Part shown: positions 11,424 through 22,744 of the stretch, one piece after another
Layout of the letters: every line of letters begins with the position of its first letter
Position numbering within the stretch: position 1 is the first letter of the stretch
Source of the DNA: Spinacia oleracea
Lineage: Eukaryota; Streptophyta; Magnoliopsida; Caryophyllales; Amaranthaceae
DNA length: 64,000 nt
NCBI RefSeq assembly: GCF_020520425.1
Contig: NC_079487.1
Span: forward strand, 1,364,001-1,428,000
Reading direction: 5' to 3'
Translations under genes and position numbers: made by a program
The notes under the pieces: generated by a model
Database searches by the model: none
What the model was told of the DNA's origin: nothing
What the model saw: only the letters and a program-made list of their open reading frames with translations

Positions 11424-13393
11424 ATTTGGAGGCTTTCCAAACCATAATTCATATGGAGTCTTTTCAAAGCTTTAGACGGAGCTCTATTTATAGTGAGTGC
11501 AGCTGTATTTAGTGCATGTCCCCAAAATTCTAATGGAAGTTTGGCCTGACCCATCATTGACCTGACCATGTCTAGCAAGGTTCTGTTCCTCCGTTCCGAC
11601 ACACCGTTCCATTGTGGTGTTCCAGGAGGAGTCAATTCTGATAGAATTCCACATTCTTTCAGATGGTCATCAAATTCATAGCTCAGATATTCACCGCCTC
11701 TATCAGACCGCAGTGCCTTAATCTTCTTGCCTAATTGATTCTCTACTTCACTCTGAAATTCCTTGAATTTGTCAAAGGATTCAGACTTATGCTTCATTAG
11801 GTAGACATAACCATATCTACTGAAGTCATCAATGAAAGTGATAAAGTAGCTGAAACCACCTCTAGCATTTGTACTCATTGGTCCACATACATCTGTATGG
11901 ATTAAACCCAATAGTTCATTTGCTCTTTCTCCAACTTTAGAGAAAGGTTGCTTTGTCATTTTGCCAAGTAAACATGATTCGCATTTACCATAATCCTCTA
12001 AGTCAAATGGTTCTAGAATTCCTTCCTTTTGAAGTCTTTCTAAGCGTTTCAAGTTTATATGGCCTAATCGACAATGCCACAGATAGGTGAGATCTGAATC
12101 ATCCTTTTTGGCCCTTTTGGTATTTATGTTATATACTTGTTTGTCGTGATCTAATAAATAAAGTCCATTGACTAATCTAGCAGATCCATAAAACATCTCT
12201 TTAAAATAAAACGAACAACTATTGTCTTTTATTAAAAAGGAAAATCCCTTAGCATCTAAGCAAGAAACTGAAATGATGTTTTTAGTAAGACTTGGAACAT
12301 GGAAACACTCTTCCAGTTCCAAAACTAGCCCGGAGGGCAACGACAAATAGTAAGTTCCTACAGCTAATGCAGCAATCCGTGCTCCATTTCCCACTCGTAG
12401 GTCGACTTCACCCTTGCTTGACTTTATACTTCTTCTTAGTCCCTGTGGATTGGAACATAAGTGTGAGCCACTACCTGTATCTAATACCCAAGAAGTTGAA
12501 TTAGCAAGTATACAGTCTATAACGAAAATACCTGAAGATGGAACGACTGTTCCGTTCTTCTGATCTTCCTTTAGCTTTGGACATTCTCTTTTGTAATGGC
12601 CTATTCTATCACAATAAAGACAGCTTGATGTGGACTTGTCCTGCTTTGATTTAGCATTGCCCTTGGACTTTCCACCTTTCTTGAACGGTCTCCTTCTAGC
12701 CTTGAGTAAATCTTTGGCTTCACAGTCCAGTATTATTTCAGCCTTTCTGACAAGGTGAACAAATTCTGCAACTGTTTCTTCTCTTGGTTCACTTAGGTAT
12801 AGTTGCTTGAAGCGACCAAACCCACTGTGTAGTGAATTGAGCAAGATAGAGACTGCCATCCTTTCGCTTATTGGTGTTCCTAGTAGACTTAGGCGATCAA
12901 AGTATGAACGCATAAGATCCACATGAAACCTCAGTGGGACGCCTACCCTCTGTTTAGTGCGAAGGAGCTGAACATGTGTTTCTTGGACCTCCATCCTATA
13001 ACACCTGTTGGGAGAACTAACCTTTAGACCAGACATTGATTCAATCAACTCATGGACGTTCAGGTCCCTGTCCTCCGTGCTTCCACGACAGATATCCCAC
13101 AGATTCTTGATGAGCGTAAAAGGTTCATAGGCTACAAACCTTCTAGCCCAATCATCAGGGATATTGTTCAGCATGAGACTCATAACCTTTTTGAGATCCG
13201 CATCCCAGGCGTAAAATCTCTCAGGGGTCATGTCTCTGGCATAGTAGCTTGGCATGGGATGTGACAGTACATACTCAAGTCCATTGAGTTTGACTATTTC
13301 AACTAGCTTAGCTTCCCATTCAAGAAAATTTGCCAGGTTCAGCTTGACCATAAGCTCAGAACCTATGATGATGTTTTGATTGTTGTTTGCCAT
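11375..13393 (-). pseudogene. Copia gag-protease-integrase (5' part of broken polyprotein)
   Basis: The likely start is the Met of MANNNQ at 13393. An upstream in-frame Met at 13486 adds a segment not expected in copia Gag. From that start: a Gag domain (about 1-240), a CX2CX4HX4C zinc knuckle (CLYCDRIGHYKREC, about 258-271), an aspartic protease DTG (about 305) and an integrase zinc finger (H440, H444, C471, C474). The integrase core has Asp 501 (HTDVCGP), Asp 564 (LRSDRGGEY) and Glu 600 (NGVSERRN). The last about 30 residues are out of frame: one base is missing near 11465-11475, just after the NRAPSKA motif, so translation ends at 11375 inside the integrase C-terminus. Otherwise the frame is clean, which fits a recently active element. 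Confidence 0.92.
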
Positions 13394-16184
13394 TTTTAAA
13401 ACTACAATTGAAAAGAATAAACAAATAAATAACCATTCACAGTTTCTCTTAATAAACTTAAATTCTAGCATACATGCATAATTCAATGTTTATTAAGCAT
13501 TTTATTCAAGTTATGTGTTCCGGCAGGTGTGAATAAAATGATTCCAAGATCCTAAAATCATTGAAGAACTAAGCACAGTTTGTCGACTTAATCCTAAAAC
13601 ATCTTAGGTAAGCAAAAGCCTTTTGCTAATAGTCTAGAAACTATTCTTGGTTGATAGGTACGTCTAAGAACTTATTAGGTAAACCTATCGATTTTGCCAC
13701 GACATAAAAGGACTCCTTACTTATATCGTTGAGTTTCACCAAAACTAACATGTACTCACAATTATTTGTGTACCTTGCCCCTTTAGGACCAATAAGTAAC
13801 ACCTCTCTGAGCGAAAACTATTACTAGATTGATGTAAAGGATATCGAAGCAAGTGTATATTTTGGCATGGCACCTTTTAACTCAATTTTTAAGTTTGGAA
13901 CTTAAGGCTCTTACTATGTTGGTTAGATTTTAAGTGAACTAAAATCCTTAATCATGCAACATAATCAAGCTTTTGATCTCATGCATTTTAAGACATATTT
14001 AAAGGCAATAAATAACTTAAAACATGCATAAGATAAATGTGATCTAGTATGGCCCGACTTCATCTTGAAGCTTTAACTTCAAAGTCCGTCTTGAAAATCT
14101 CCGTGGGAGGCACCATTTTCTTCAAATAGGATAAGCTATAATTAAAACTAATTACAACTATTTGATGGTACGCAGACCATATTTGAATTGAAAAACAACT
14201 TTGGTACTTTAGACCAATTACATTCAAATTAATGGTACGCAGACCATATTTTCTATCCTATTTGGGCCATACTAGTCACTTCATAACCTGCAAAACAGTA
14301 CATATACAATATATACCATTCACCCATTCATTATCATGAATGGCCCACATAGCTGGTTATTAAAACACATTATGCATCACGTAAACATTTGCAGCAATTA
14401 ATCAAGGGCACCAATAATCTACCAATTATTCAGTCCTTATTAATTCTAATCAAGTTGTTTTAACCTTAAGGATTTGTAGACCTAATCAAGAGTTTATGAC
14501 TAAAAGGGCTCCCACTTAAACCAATAAATTCATATGCTTTACTAATTTTAAACATAAAAATGTATTTCTAGTCTAACCGGAAACATACAAATTTAATTAA
14601 AATTTAAAGCTCATATAAATTTATAATTGAATCCAAAAAGTTTAATTTAATTTCAGTCGTATTTAAATTAATTCATGATTTTAATTTTAGTAAAATAATT
14701 AGAATAAATAAAATTTATTATAATTACAATATTCAAAATTAAAATCCAAGAAAATAATTTAAATTATTAATTTTAAAATTAATTAAAATTACGTAAACTG
14801 AAAATTTCAAATTAAAATTTCAAAACGATCTAATCGCAACGCAACAACCTCACGCATCGCACGCCCATGGGCCACACGCACACAGCCATCGCTGGCCATG
14901 TGCGCGCAGCCCATGCGCTGCCTTGCATCGCTGCTGCTCACCATCGCAAGGCTTCACGCATGGTGCTCGCTGCGTGCGCCAGCGCTCGATGCACGCGAGC
15001 CATCGCTCGCTGCGCTCACTCGCCAGCGCTCGCTTCATACGAGCCAGCGCTCGCTGCGCGCGCTCGCCAGCGCTCGCTTTATGCGAGCCATTGCTCGCTG
15101 CACGCGCTCGCCAGCGCTCGCTGCGCGCGCTTGCCAGCGCTCGATCCTGCGAGCCATCGCTGGCTGCGCGAGGCATCGACGCTGGGCGTAGCACTCGTGG
15201 CACGTGAGCTTGCGCACGCTGCGCGCAAGGCTCCGCACGCTTGCGCGAGGCAGTGCGCGCTGTGGCGCAGCTCGCTTGCTGCCCACACGCGACTGCTGTG
15301 CCTTGCTTTCGCCCTCGCCCATTCGTCCATTGCTCACAGCCCACGACACAAGGAAGGGCTGCTGCCTTGTGCTCGTGCACCATGGCGTTGCTCATTGCAT
15401 TCGTGCCGCATGGGCGACGAGCTCCCTTGCTCGTCGTCACATGCCCGCACTATACAACACCCCTTAAGGGTAACACGTAGCGTCCATTGCTTTGTGCGTG
15501 CAAGTTATATGAGCGAATCGCATAAAATTTAAAAATTTATATTTAAAATTAATGACAAATTAATAAATAATATTAATTTCATAATTTTAGGGCGAAAAAT
15601 CGAAAATTTATTATTCAATTGATTTCCGATTAACATGGATTCAAGTCTAGGTCATAAAAATTTAAAATTTAACATAAATTTACAATTTTTATGGTGGTTT
15701 TTAATCATAGGTATCTATTTAAATTATAATTAATTATGAAAATCAAATTAATTCTAAATTATTCTAATTTTCAACAAATTAATCATAATTACAAATTAGA
15801 TTGCATAATTAACAAGGCTAGGCATTCAAACTTGTTAAACATATACAGTAGGTCAATCAAAAATTCAAGATTTATCAACAAGAATCGCAAATATTTAATT
15901 TAACATCTTAAATTTACGAAATTTTGCATTCGAAAAACAAAAACCTCCGAAAAGTCATAGTTAGGCTTCAAAATTTTAGAATGCCTTTTACATGCGGAAT
16001 TGACACAAAAATCACTCGATTTGGATGAGTAACGAAGAAACTGCCGAAAAACTGCGTACGTATAATTAAATAAACGCAATTTGCAATTAATTAACAATTA
16101 CGAAAATTAATCACCCCTTTTAATTCTTGCAAATTTGTAATATTTAACCATGTTCATGCAATTTAGATTATGAAAATAATAAGA
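13394..16184 (-). other. Long untranslated leader of copia element B
   Basis: About 2.8 kb separate the primer site from the gag start, which is unusually long for copia. The leader is AT-rich at 13394-14850 and 15480-16184, with a GC-rich block between. The part 13500-15300 is shared, inverted, with element A at about 1-1690. No ORF here looks coding; those inside the GC block come from its repeats. Regulatory or packaging signals are likely to lie here, but none can be pointed to. Confidence 0.7.
14857..15480 (-). repeat. GC-rich block with AGCGCTCGC repeats in the leader of B
   Basis: A dense array of short, partly palindromic units (GCCAGCGCTCGCT, GAGCCAGCGCTC) is repeated every 20-40 bp between about 14985 and 15170, flanked by less regular GC-rich DNA. 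Several overlapping long ORFs exist on both strands in several frames, which is the signature of repeat composition and not of coding selection. Confidence 0.8.
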
Positions 16185-16198
16185 GGCTCGTGATACCA
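16185..16198 (-). other. Primer binding site of element B (initiator tRNA-Met type)
   Basis: On the - strand the LTR end TTACA is followed by a G and then TGGTATCACGAGCC. The first eight bases equal the TGGTATCA that complements the 3' end of plant initiator tRNA-Met, the usual primer of plant copia elements; later bases match less well. Confidence 0.75.
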
Positions 16199-16199
16199 C

Positions 16200-17580
16200 T
16201 GTAAGGTTATGATACATATGACAATTCATAAATCATGCGGAAAAAACCATTAAGCCAGGAATACATATTATTTACACATAATCATTTAGCATAGTTTAGA
16301 TGCATACTCTTTGTTGCGTGCCTTCCCTAGCTGCGCCCGAACCGAACAAGAACAAGTCTTTAGGACTCCAAGTGTCGTCCCTCCGCAGATAGTCCACAGC
16401 ACGTCCGGATCCGCCTTAAGATTGACCAACTAGAATCGCCCTTAAGGTACTATTATTTTCGGCACTTTATAGGCAATTGTGTAATTGAATTTTGCTCTCA
16501 AAACTCACTTTGAATACTTGAATGCTCTTTTTTTTAAATATAAGACCCTAGGCACCTATTTATAGAGTTATGGAAAAGGATTTGGAATCCTATTAGGATA
16601 CTAATTTATTTAATTATAATCCTACTAGGACTCTAATTAAATAAACTAAATCTTTTAGGATTAGATTTAATCATATGAGAAATCCCGGTAGCTTTAGGAT
16701 TCGAGTAGCACACAAACACACACGCACGCACAGCAGCCCACGAGGGGCGCTATGCGCGCGCGCGCGCAGCCCGCGAGCTCGCAGCCCACTGCCGCAAGCC
16801 CACACGCTGCCGCAGCCTTGGCGCGCGCTGGGCCTGCCTTGCGGTGGGCCTGGCGCAGCCTTGGCTGGTGCGTTTGTGGCGCGCTGGCTTGCTGGGCGAT
16901 GGCCCGGCTTCGTGCTGGGCCTTCGTCTGGCAAGCCTCGTCCGATGCTAATTCGTACGATACGCTTCCGATTAATTTCCCGATTCCGGAATTCATTTCCG
17001 ATACGAACAATATTCAATATTTCCGATTCCGGAATCAATTTCCGATACGAACAAATATTTAATATTTCCGTTTCCGGAATTATTTTCCGATTCCGATAAT
17101 ATTTCCGATTCTGACAATATTTCCGTTTCCGGAAATATTTCCATTTCCGATAATATTTTCCGATATGTACCATGTTTCCGTTTCCGGCAACATCTACGAC
17201 TTGGACAATATTTATATTTCCGATACGATCCATATTTCCGTTTCCGGCAATATCATCGTTTCCGGAGTATTCATTTCTTGCCTGTGACGATCTCAGCTCC
17301 CACTGAAACCAAGATCCGTCGATTCCGAATATCCATAGATGGAGTATTTAATGTCATTAAATACTTGATCCGTTTACGTACTATTTGTGTGACCCTACGG
17401 GTTCAGTCAAGAGTAAGCTGTGGATTAATATCATTAATTCCACTTGAACTGAAGCGGCCTCTAGCTAGGCATTCAGCTCACTTGATCTCACTGAATTATT
17501 AACTTGTTAATTAATACTGAACCGCATTTATTAGACTTAACATTGAATGCATACTTGGACCAAGGGCATTATTTCCTTCA
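16200..17580 (-). repeat. 5' LTR of copia element B, full length (1381 bp)
   Basis: On the - strand it begins TGAAGGAAAT at 17580 and ends AACCTTACA at 16200. It contains the degenerate TTCCGGAA repeat tract (16965-17265), a GC-rich stretch (about 16740-16930) and an inverted TATA box (plus-strand CTATTTATAG, 16556-16565). It matches LTR A over its whole length. It ends inside an ORF of element D at 17581. Confidence 0.9.
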
Positions 17581-18228
17581 CATCTCACATTTGGCGACGT
17601 ACCCAAGTACGTTCGTCCAAGAGTTGGGTGACAATTGGCAGATGCCAATGCCGAACCCATCCAATACCTCCTCCACAAAAGGATGGACTGGAAAACGTAA
17701 CCCGCTTTTAAAAGCTCCACCATACACAGGAAACTCACCTGGGTCCACGTCAAAAATGGTGGACGCCTCACTCTCAGGGAATCTCATTTCATAGCCAGGG
17801 CCGGTATTCATACCAACGGCATAGTTTTCCTTGTGTCTTTCCAGCCATTTCAGCCACTTCGGGTCAGCCCCAATATAACCCGCGTCAATATGGGCATTCT
17901 CGCCCTGGACGCCCCCAGCAACAACCTGAGGCACTCCAGCCGCCTCCTCTTCGACTTCCACACCCTCAGCCTCGCCGCCGCTCTCATCTGGCTCCGATTC
18001 CTCGAACGAAGCGGCGGGCTGTTCCGATGGACCAGCTTCCATCTCTTCCATCCAAAACTCATCAAAATAAGTAACTCCTTGACGAGCACTACTAGGCTCA
18101 CCTGGGGGAGTCCGACTTACTTCCCCCGCCGGCACTTTGATGGATCTCCCTCCTGAGAAAGAAGGGTCCATCTGCTGACCTCTAAGCCGCAAGTCAGCAA
18201 TGTTTGCCGTCTTTTTCGTCCTCGCCAT
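17581..18228 (-). pseudogene. Antisense accessory ORF of element D (putative gypsy-type transposase domain), cut by element B
   Basis: Reads from MARTKKTANI at 18228 down to 17581, where the LTR of element B interrupts it after 216 codons. Residues about 1-60 are basic and Ser/Pro-rich, and about 60-115 very acidic (Glu-rich, low complexity). From about 150 there is a domain with GPGYEMRFPESEAS and FKSGLRFPVHPFVEEVLDGF, resembling the plant family annotated as putative gypsy-type transposon protein (PF04195), usually encoded near Tat elements. Its molecular role is unknown. The start is chosen because the upstream ATG at 18240 falls inside a predicted 5'-UTR intron whose acceptor (TTTATGCAG) lies 6 bases before this ATG. 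The ORF runs opposite to element D's own transcription and has its own TATA-like box. Confidence 0.72.
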
Positions 18229-18233
18229 CGTGT

Positions 18234-18462
18234 CCTGCATAAAGACGCAATGGGAGGCCGAACTTAACGACGGGCTTAAAAAGAAACAATGTGGGATATT
18301 GGTGCGGCGCAGATCAGACCACCAAACCCAGGAGTCCCAACCTTAACGGCTCGAGAACCATGAGCCATTGTTCCAAAAAGAAAAATGGACGATGCCAAGA
18401 CTGACGAATAACGAAAATACAGGAAATAGCTAACATACTGAAATCAAGTCCTTACCTCAAAA
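18234..18462 (-). other. Predicted 5'-UTR intron of the antisense ORF
   Basis: On the - strand a donor GAGGTAAGG near 18462-18455 and an acceptor TTTATGCAG ending near 18235 bracket a pyrimidine-rich intron of about 230 bp directly upstream of the ATG at 18228. Exact ends need cDNA; this is a prediction from splice-site consensus. Confidence 0.5.
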
Positions 18463-18649
18463 ATAACGGAGATGATGGAGTCAAAGGTGAGCGTCACGAC
18501 AAGGGAGACGGAAGGCTTGTCCAGTCTTTTCTCCGTCCTAAAGATGGGCCGAATCAAAAGTGCGTCAGAAATATCTGAAAAATCTCTCTCTAGAAAAGCA
18601 CAGAGTTGAAATTTTGGAAAGTGAAAAATTAAAATTTTACCCCCCCTCA

Positions 18650-18662
18650 CATATATATAGGG
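18650..18662 (-). promoter_or_regulatory. TATA box for the antisense ORF
   Basis: CCTATATATATG on the - strand lies about 420 bp upstream of the ATG at 18228, ahead of an AT-rich then pyrimidine-rich leader and the predicted intron. It suggests the ORF is transcribed from its own promoter inside element D. Confidence 0.5.
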
Positions 18663-18780
18663 AGGGCAGAATAGGAAAAGTCGCCACGTGGCGCATGCTC
18701 TTTGGTTCAAAAAGCTTAATCGGGAGATTAGAGGTCAAGAACGGGCATCGCGCCAACCATTTTACCTAAATACCCTTCTT

Positions 18781-18814
18781 GAGGGGCAAATGATGTGGGT
18801 AAAAATACCCCGCT
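18781..18814 (+). other. Polypurine tract and first 24 bp of the 3' LTR of element D
   Basis: GAGGGGCAAA (18781-18790) then TGATGTGGGTAAAAATACC. The LTR is interrupted after CCGCT (18810-18814) by element C, and the same CCGCT recurs at 39574-39578 where it resumes. Confidence 0.65.
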
Positions 18815-20290
18815 TGTAGACACCTACTTTTGTCCCCATTCCCAAAAGGGAAAGGTTCGATGATGAAAACGTAAATCTCCACTTGACAACGCATCTCCTA
18901 TAAAATAACGAATCTCAATTCCCCTTTTCATTTCACCCGAAACCTGCTATTTATAGAAACCTGCTATTTGTGGAAACCTGCTAAAAATAGTAACTGCCGT
19001 AAGGGGTAGTTGTTAAAAGTGGCAAGTCATAAAAGATAGAAACTTGTCAGAATTAGGTGTTGCATTCCAACATAAATCCTAAATGAGATAGAAAACTGCG
19101 AGAATCCTATTCCTAATATGATTCGGAAATAAGAGTTACGTATTAATTAAAATCCTAACGAGCCTAGAGTTCGTAACGGGCCCAGACGCATTCCGTCATA
19201 AAATTGATACGCGCTAAAAGACTCGATTAAATCTCAAACTCTACGGATTTCAGGAATCCGAATCTGACTAAAGAAAGCAGCCCAGACCCTATTTTCAACG
19301 CCTGGCTCTGGGCGCCGAAATCTTCGGCGCCCAGGCCTGGGCGCTGAAAATACGTGGGTACGTGTTTTTTCCTAATTCTTTGTGGATTAGAACTTTGTAA
19401 TTCTATCTTTCCACGAACTCTTCCCTATAAATAGACCCCTAAGTTCGACGTGAAGAGACACAACAACACACAATTATGTTCTGAGTATTGACTCCAACCC
19501 TTAGCCTAAGCCTCTCGCTGCGAAACTGTTCACGCGTTCTGTCGCAATCGATCCATAAATCAAACAGAACGTATCCTGTCCCATAATTGAGATTCGTTAA
19601 ATAAAAAGGAGAAATAACAAAGTCAAAGTGGTTAGTTTTCTGAGAACCGTGACGCACCTCTCAAGGGTGCGTCGTAATGTGTCCCTTTTCGATGATTTAA
19701 CTGCTTTCCTCGCCCTTTTTATGAACTGTTAAACTAACCTAATCTGATTGTTCTATCACGCCTAACAAATATAATATTTTTGGGAAATCGGATTATCATG
19801 CTAGGTCCCTTAATGCTATTTAAATCAGATAACCACGATCGAATTAGTATTATATGTTGCATATTGCTAAAATCAATTCAGATTAGTTTAATAGTTAACG
19901 CATGTCCCTTCAATTATTTATGCTGAGCTAGTAAGGATATCCTGCCTCTGGAGTTATCGACGAGCGAAGTACTCCTCTCGGTAGTTACAGTCCCCCGAAC
20001 CCTCAATCTCTACCTTGCGGGTGTATGTTGAGAGATCCCCACACCAGGGATCACAAGGGAACCTACGGCCGTCGTGGTCAAACATAATTGCACTCCCTTT
20101 ATGTCACGATAACCGGGTTTTGTCAGTTTCTCTCATTGTCGTTAAAAACTGAATGGCGACTCCTATATTACTAGTCGATTGGGTGTATACTCACAGGAAA
20201 TCGAATTACACTTGATTGAATAAAAAGAATCGTCACACCCACGAGGGACGAGGTCACGCATTAGCCTCGTGCTTTTTCGACCCCCTCACA
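18815..20290 (+). repeat. 5' LTR of element C (1476 bp)
   Basis: TGTAGACACC ... CCCCTCACA. It contains three ACCTGCTA-type repeats near 18947-18990, one copy of the double GGGCGC hairpin module (19291-19352) and a TATA box (CTATAAATA, about 19425-19433). The same features occur in the 3' copy. Confidence 0.93.
19425..19433 (+). promoter_or_regulatory. TATA box of LTR C
   Basis: CTATAAATA, conserved in both LTRs (second copy near 28798-28806), about 75 bp after the hairpin module. It is the likely start signal for transcription of element C. Confidence 0.6.
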
Positions 20291-20291
20291 G

Positions 20292-20309
20292 TGGCGACTC
20301 CACTGGGGA
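20292..20309 (+). other. Primer binding site of element C (tRNA-Arg type)
   Basis: TGGCGACTCCACTGGGGA begins one base after the LTR end. This 18-base form is the kind of primer site known from Ogre/Tat gypsy elements (tRNA-Arg) and is the main reason for placing C in that lineage. Confidence 0.75.
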
Positions 20310-21080
20310 TAGTGAAGGAAATACTCGTGCTTGTAGGTAATCAAAATAGCCGAAAGGTGAAACGATCCTACCCCGCGTTTATTTCCCCATCAAGTTGGGA
20401 CGACCTGAAAATCAGCATATTAATGTGAACGGGCAGAACCTCATAACGAATCTCGGCTCCCTCGGGAGTTGGGACTAAGGATACCTCTTTTTCGCCAATA
20501 GGGGGGTGCATACGCCGCGCATGTTGCCCACTCGGTACTTGTGCAGGTAGTACACCTATCCCGAACCCAATCGCTCGCTCATTAGGTCCCTCTCGCCTGC
20601 ATGCCCCCTTGGCTTGCACTTGCGGGTTGGCCTCTTGAGCGAAATTCGTCTGTTGAAGACACTACCTCGACCGGGGCATGTGTTGGATCTACGATAGAAG
20701 CGGTACCAAGCCAGGCGCAAATAAACTACCCATAGAAGCCTATCATAAACTACGTGGCATATTTAATTTTCAAATCCATGTTTGTAATGTAGTTATGTGT
20801 AGCGAAATATGTGATTGTGTGCGACAAACTATCCTAGAAAACCAATGACCTTAAAAATTACCCAAACATTCATAAACCAATTGGCCAAAGAGTTATACCA
20901 AAATACGTGTTCCGCAAGCCCGAACGATCGCCACAAAAATAAGCGACGCTCGGGATAGCCTGTAACAAATCCCACAAACGCTCCACAACGCGTAAAGGAC
21001 GTTATAAGGCAAGCACGCAAAACTAAAGTCGCAAAAACAAAAGTATACGCCAACAGAAAACGAGAACCAGCCAGGGACGC

Positions 21081-21140
21081 ATTTTCAACGCCCCGGGCTG
21101 GGCGCCGAAATTTCTCACGCCCATAGATGGGCGCTGAAGT
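21081..21140 (+). repeat. Double GGGCGC hairpin module, copy 2
   Basis: ATTTTCAACGCC, then a CCCGGGCTGGGCGCC palindrome, a short spacer and a second GCCCATAGATGGGCGC hairpin ending GCTGAA. Same plan as the copies in the LTRs (19291-19352, 28663-28724). Confidence 0.8.
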
Positions 21141-22626
21141 TGATGCCTGGCCTTTTGGTCAGGCATAGCAGCCTCGGTGCCCACGCATGAAGAAAATACG
21201 TAGCAAAAAAAAAACTTTTCGTGAAAAAAAAATTTGCTACGGGGGCGTATGAAAAAGCACTCGATTTCAAAAGCGACTTATAAAAAAATAATAATAACTC
21301 TTTGTGTCGTTGATAGGCCTCCTACGACGGCAATGTTCGGCTCCAAAACCGAACATGCTAATTAAACGACCTTGAATGTCACATGGGCAAAGTATTCAAA
21401 AAAATGATGTTCGAATAAAGTTTTCAAAGAAAAAAAAATAAAAAATGTTCAAATGAAAATTAAGTAAATCCGAGTCTAGACTAGGCTATGCCGAAGTACA
21501 ATCTAAATCCTAAGTCTTAGTTGTCTTATCCATAAAATCGGTCCTAATACTTGGTGTCGTTCTGCAAGCTAAAAGGTTAAACCATATTGAGTCTCCCTTC
21601 CTAACATTCAAATCAATGAGCACCCATATGTAATTGTCATCCCTTGCTAGGAATCCACGGCCTCTATACTCTCTCACCAATAAAAAGAATATACTATAGT
21701 ATTTGCAAAATGGAAACAGTCACATTCTGGAAATCATCCCCCATAGTCGCTCAACCCCAAAGTGAACCTAAGGTGTCAATACCATTGGCAAGAAAAATTA
21801 ATGGCCTCAAGGCTTATAATCACATTGGGTCACGACTATCATAGTCCTCTCGAGTCACTCGCTCCTTGAAATACTACTAAGTACGGACTAAAAGATTTTC
21901 CATGAATGCAACATGACCAACCATGAAAATACCCAAATCGGCATACCATAAGGCTACCATTGGGGTAAAAGCAATACACACTAAGAGAGAAGCCGCACTA
22001 ATGATTCTAGTCTTGCAAAAATAAATTTCGATCTCCCCAATTAACTACCTTGCCAACATTAAGCAAAATGGCGCATGACAAATGAACACCCAAGGGTTAA
22101 AATCTAAAGTGTCAACCAACGAAAGTTATGGTCCAATTAGCCTAAGTCTGAGAGTCGCTTGGTCAAGTATTATAGGCTTACGCCACGTCATTATTTTGGG
22201 TCTAGGCCACCTCCTTATATTCATACCCGGGTTATAATCAGAAAGATTATTGAAAGTTTGAGTCTAAATCACAACTTCCAATTAAATCCCGTAAAACCGG
22301 AATCTGAAAAGAAGCAAAAAAGTTATTTTCGATGTAATTCTTTCGTTAAATTTCAATAAGGTAAAAACAACATTTTGAATCTACGCTATTTGCACATTTT
22401 AAGAAATGACTAAATACGCTTGCAAAGTAAGACAATTTAAAGGTCCACTATAGGCCTACCAAACGAGGCTCACTCAGTCTCGCCTCGTGACTCAAAGACC
22501 ACAACCATCTACCTTTTAGCCCAAATTAAAAATTGAAGAATTTATGTTGGGGAGGAATCCCAAGAAAAAAGAAAGAAAAAATAGAAAGAGAAAAGGGGAG
22601 AGCGAAAAGAGCGAGCCATGAAGTAC

Positions 22627-22744
22627 TTAGCCCGTACCTCCCAAAGTGCGAAATTAACCCAAGTAAACAAAGGGAAAGAATTGAGTTAGCCCGTACCTCC
22701 CAAAGTGCGGAATTTACCCAAGCAAACGAAGGAAAAGAATTGAG
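22627..22744 (+). repeat. Two-copy tandem repeat, 59 bp
   Basis: Copies at 22627-22685 and 22686-22744 both run from TTAGCCCGTACCTCCCAAAG to AAAGAATTGAG, with few differences. Inside the non-coding internal region of element C. Confidence 0.85.

Larger units (their letters stand above)
7837..17580 (-). mobile_element. Ty1/copia element B, nearly complete, - strand
   Basis: This reads from its 5' LTR (17580 down to 16200) through a primer site at 16198-16185, a 2.8-kb leader, gag-pol (13393 to 9423) and a polypurine tract (8570-8558) to a 3' LTR cut short at 7837. The cut coincides exactly with the end of element A's LTR. The first bases after the junction (GGCTGGTGCG) match B's own LTR at 16863, so about 660 bp of the 3' LTR are missing here. 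The two B LTRs differ by only a few bases plus a repeat-length change, so B is young. The right end (17580) interrupts an ORF of element D; its target duplication cannot be read because the other end is not in view. Confidence 0.9.

Noticed and set aside
14850..15532. Long overlapping ORFs up to 221 codons in the GC-rich block
   Set aside because: Open frames on both strands in nearly all frames come from lack of AT-rich stops in a repeat; encoded proteins are low complexity (Ala, Arg, Ser, His).
18444..18710. 88-codon ORF on the - strand upstream of the antisense ORF of D
   Set aside because: It covers the TATA box, leader and donor site of the predicted transcript and has no recognisable similarity.
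19291..19352. GGGCGC hairpins considered as transcription terminators
   Set aside because: No bacterial context; they occur inside a plant retrotransposon, without a U tract, upstream of the TATA box.
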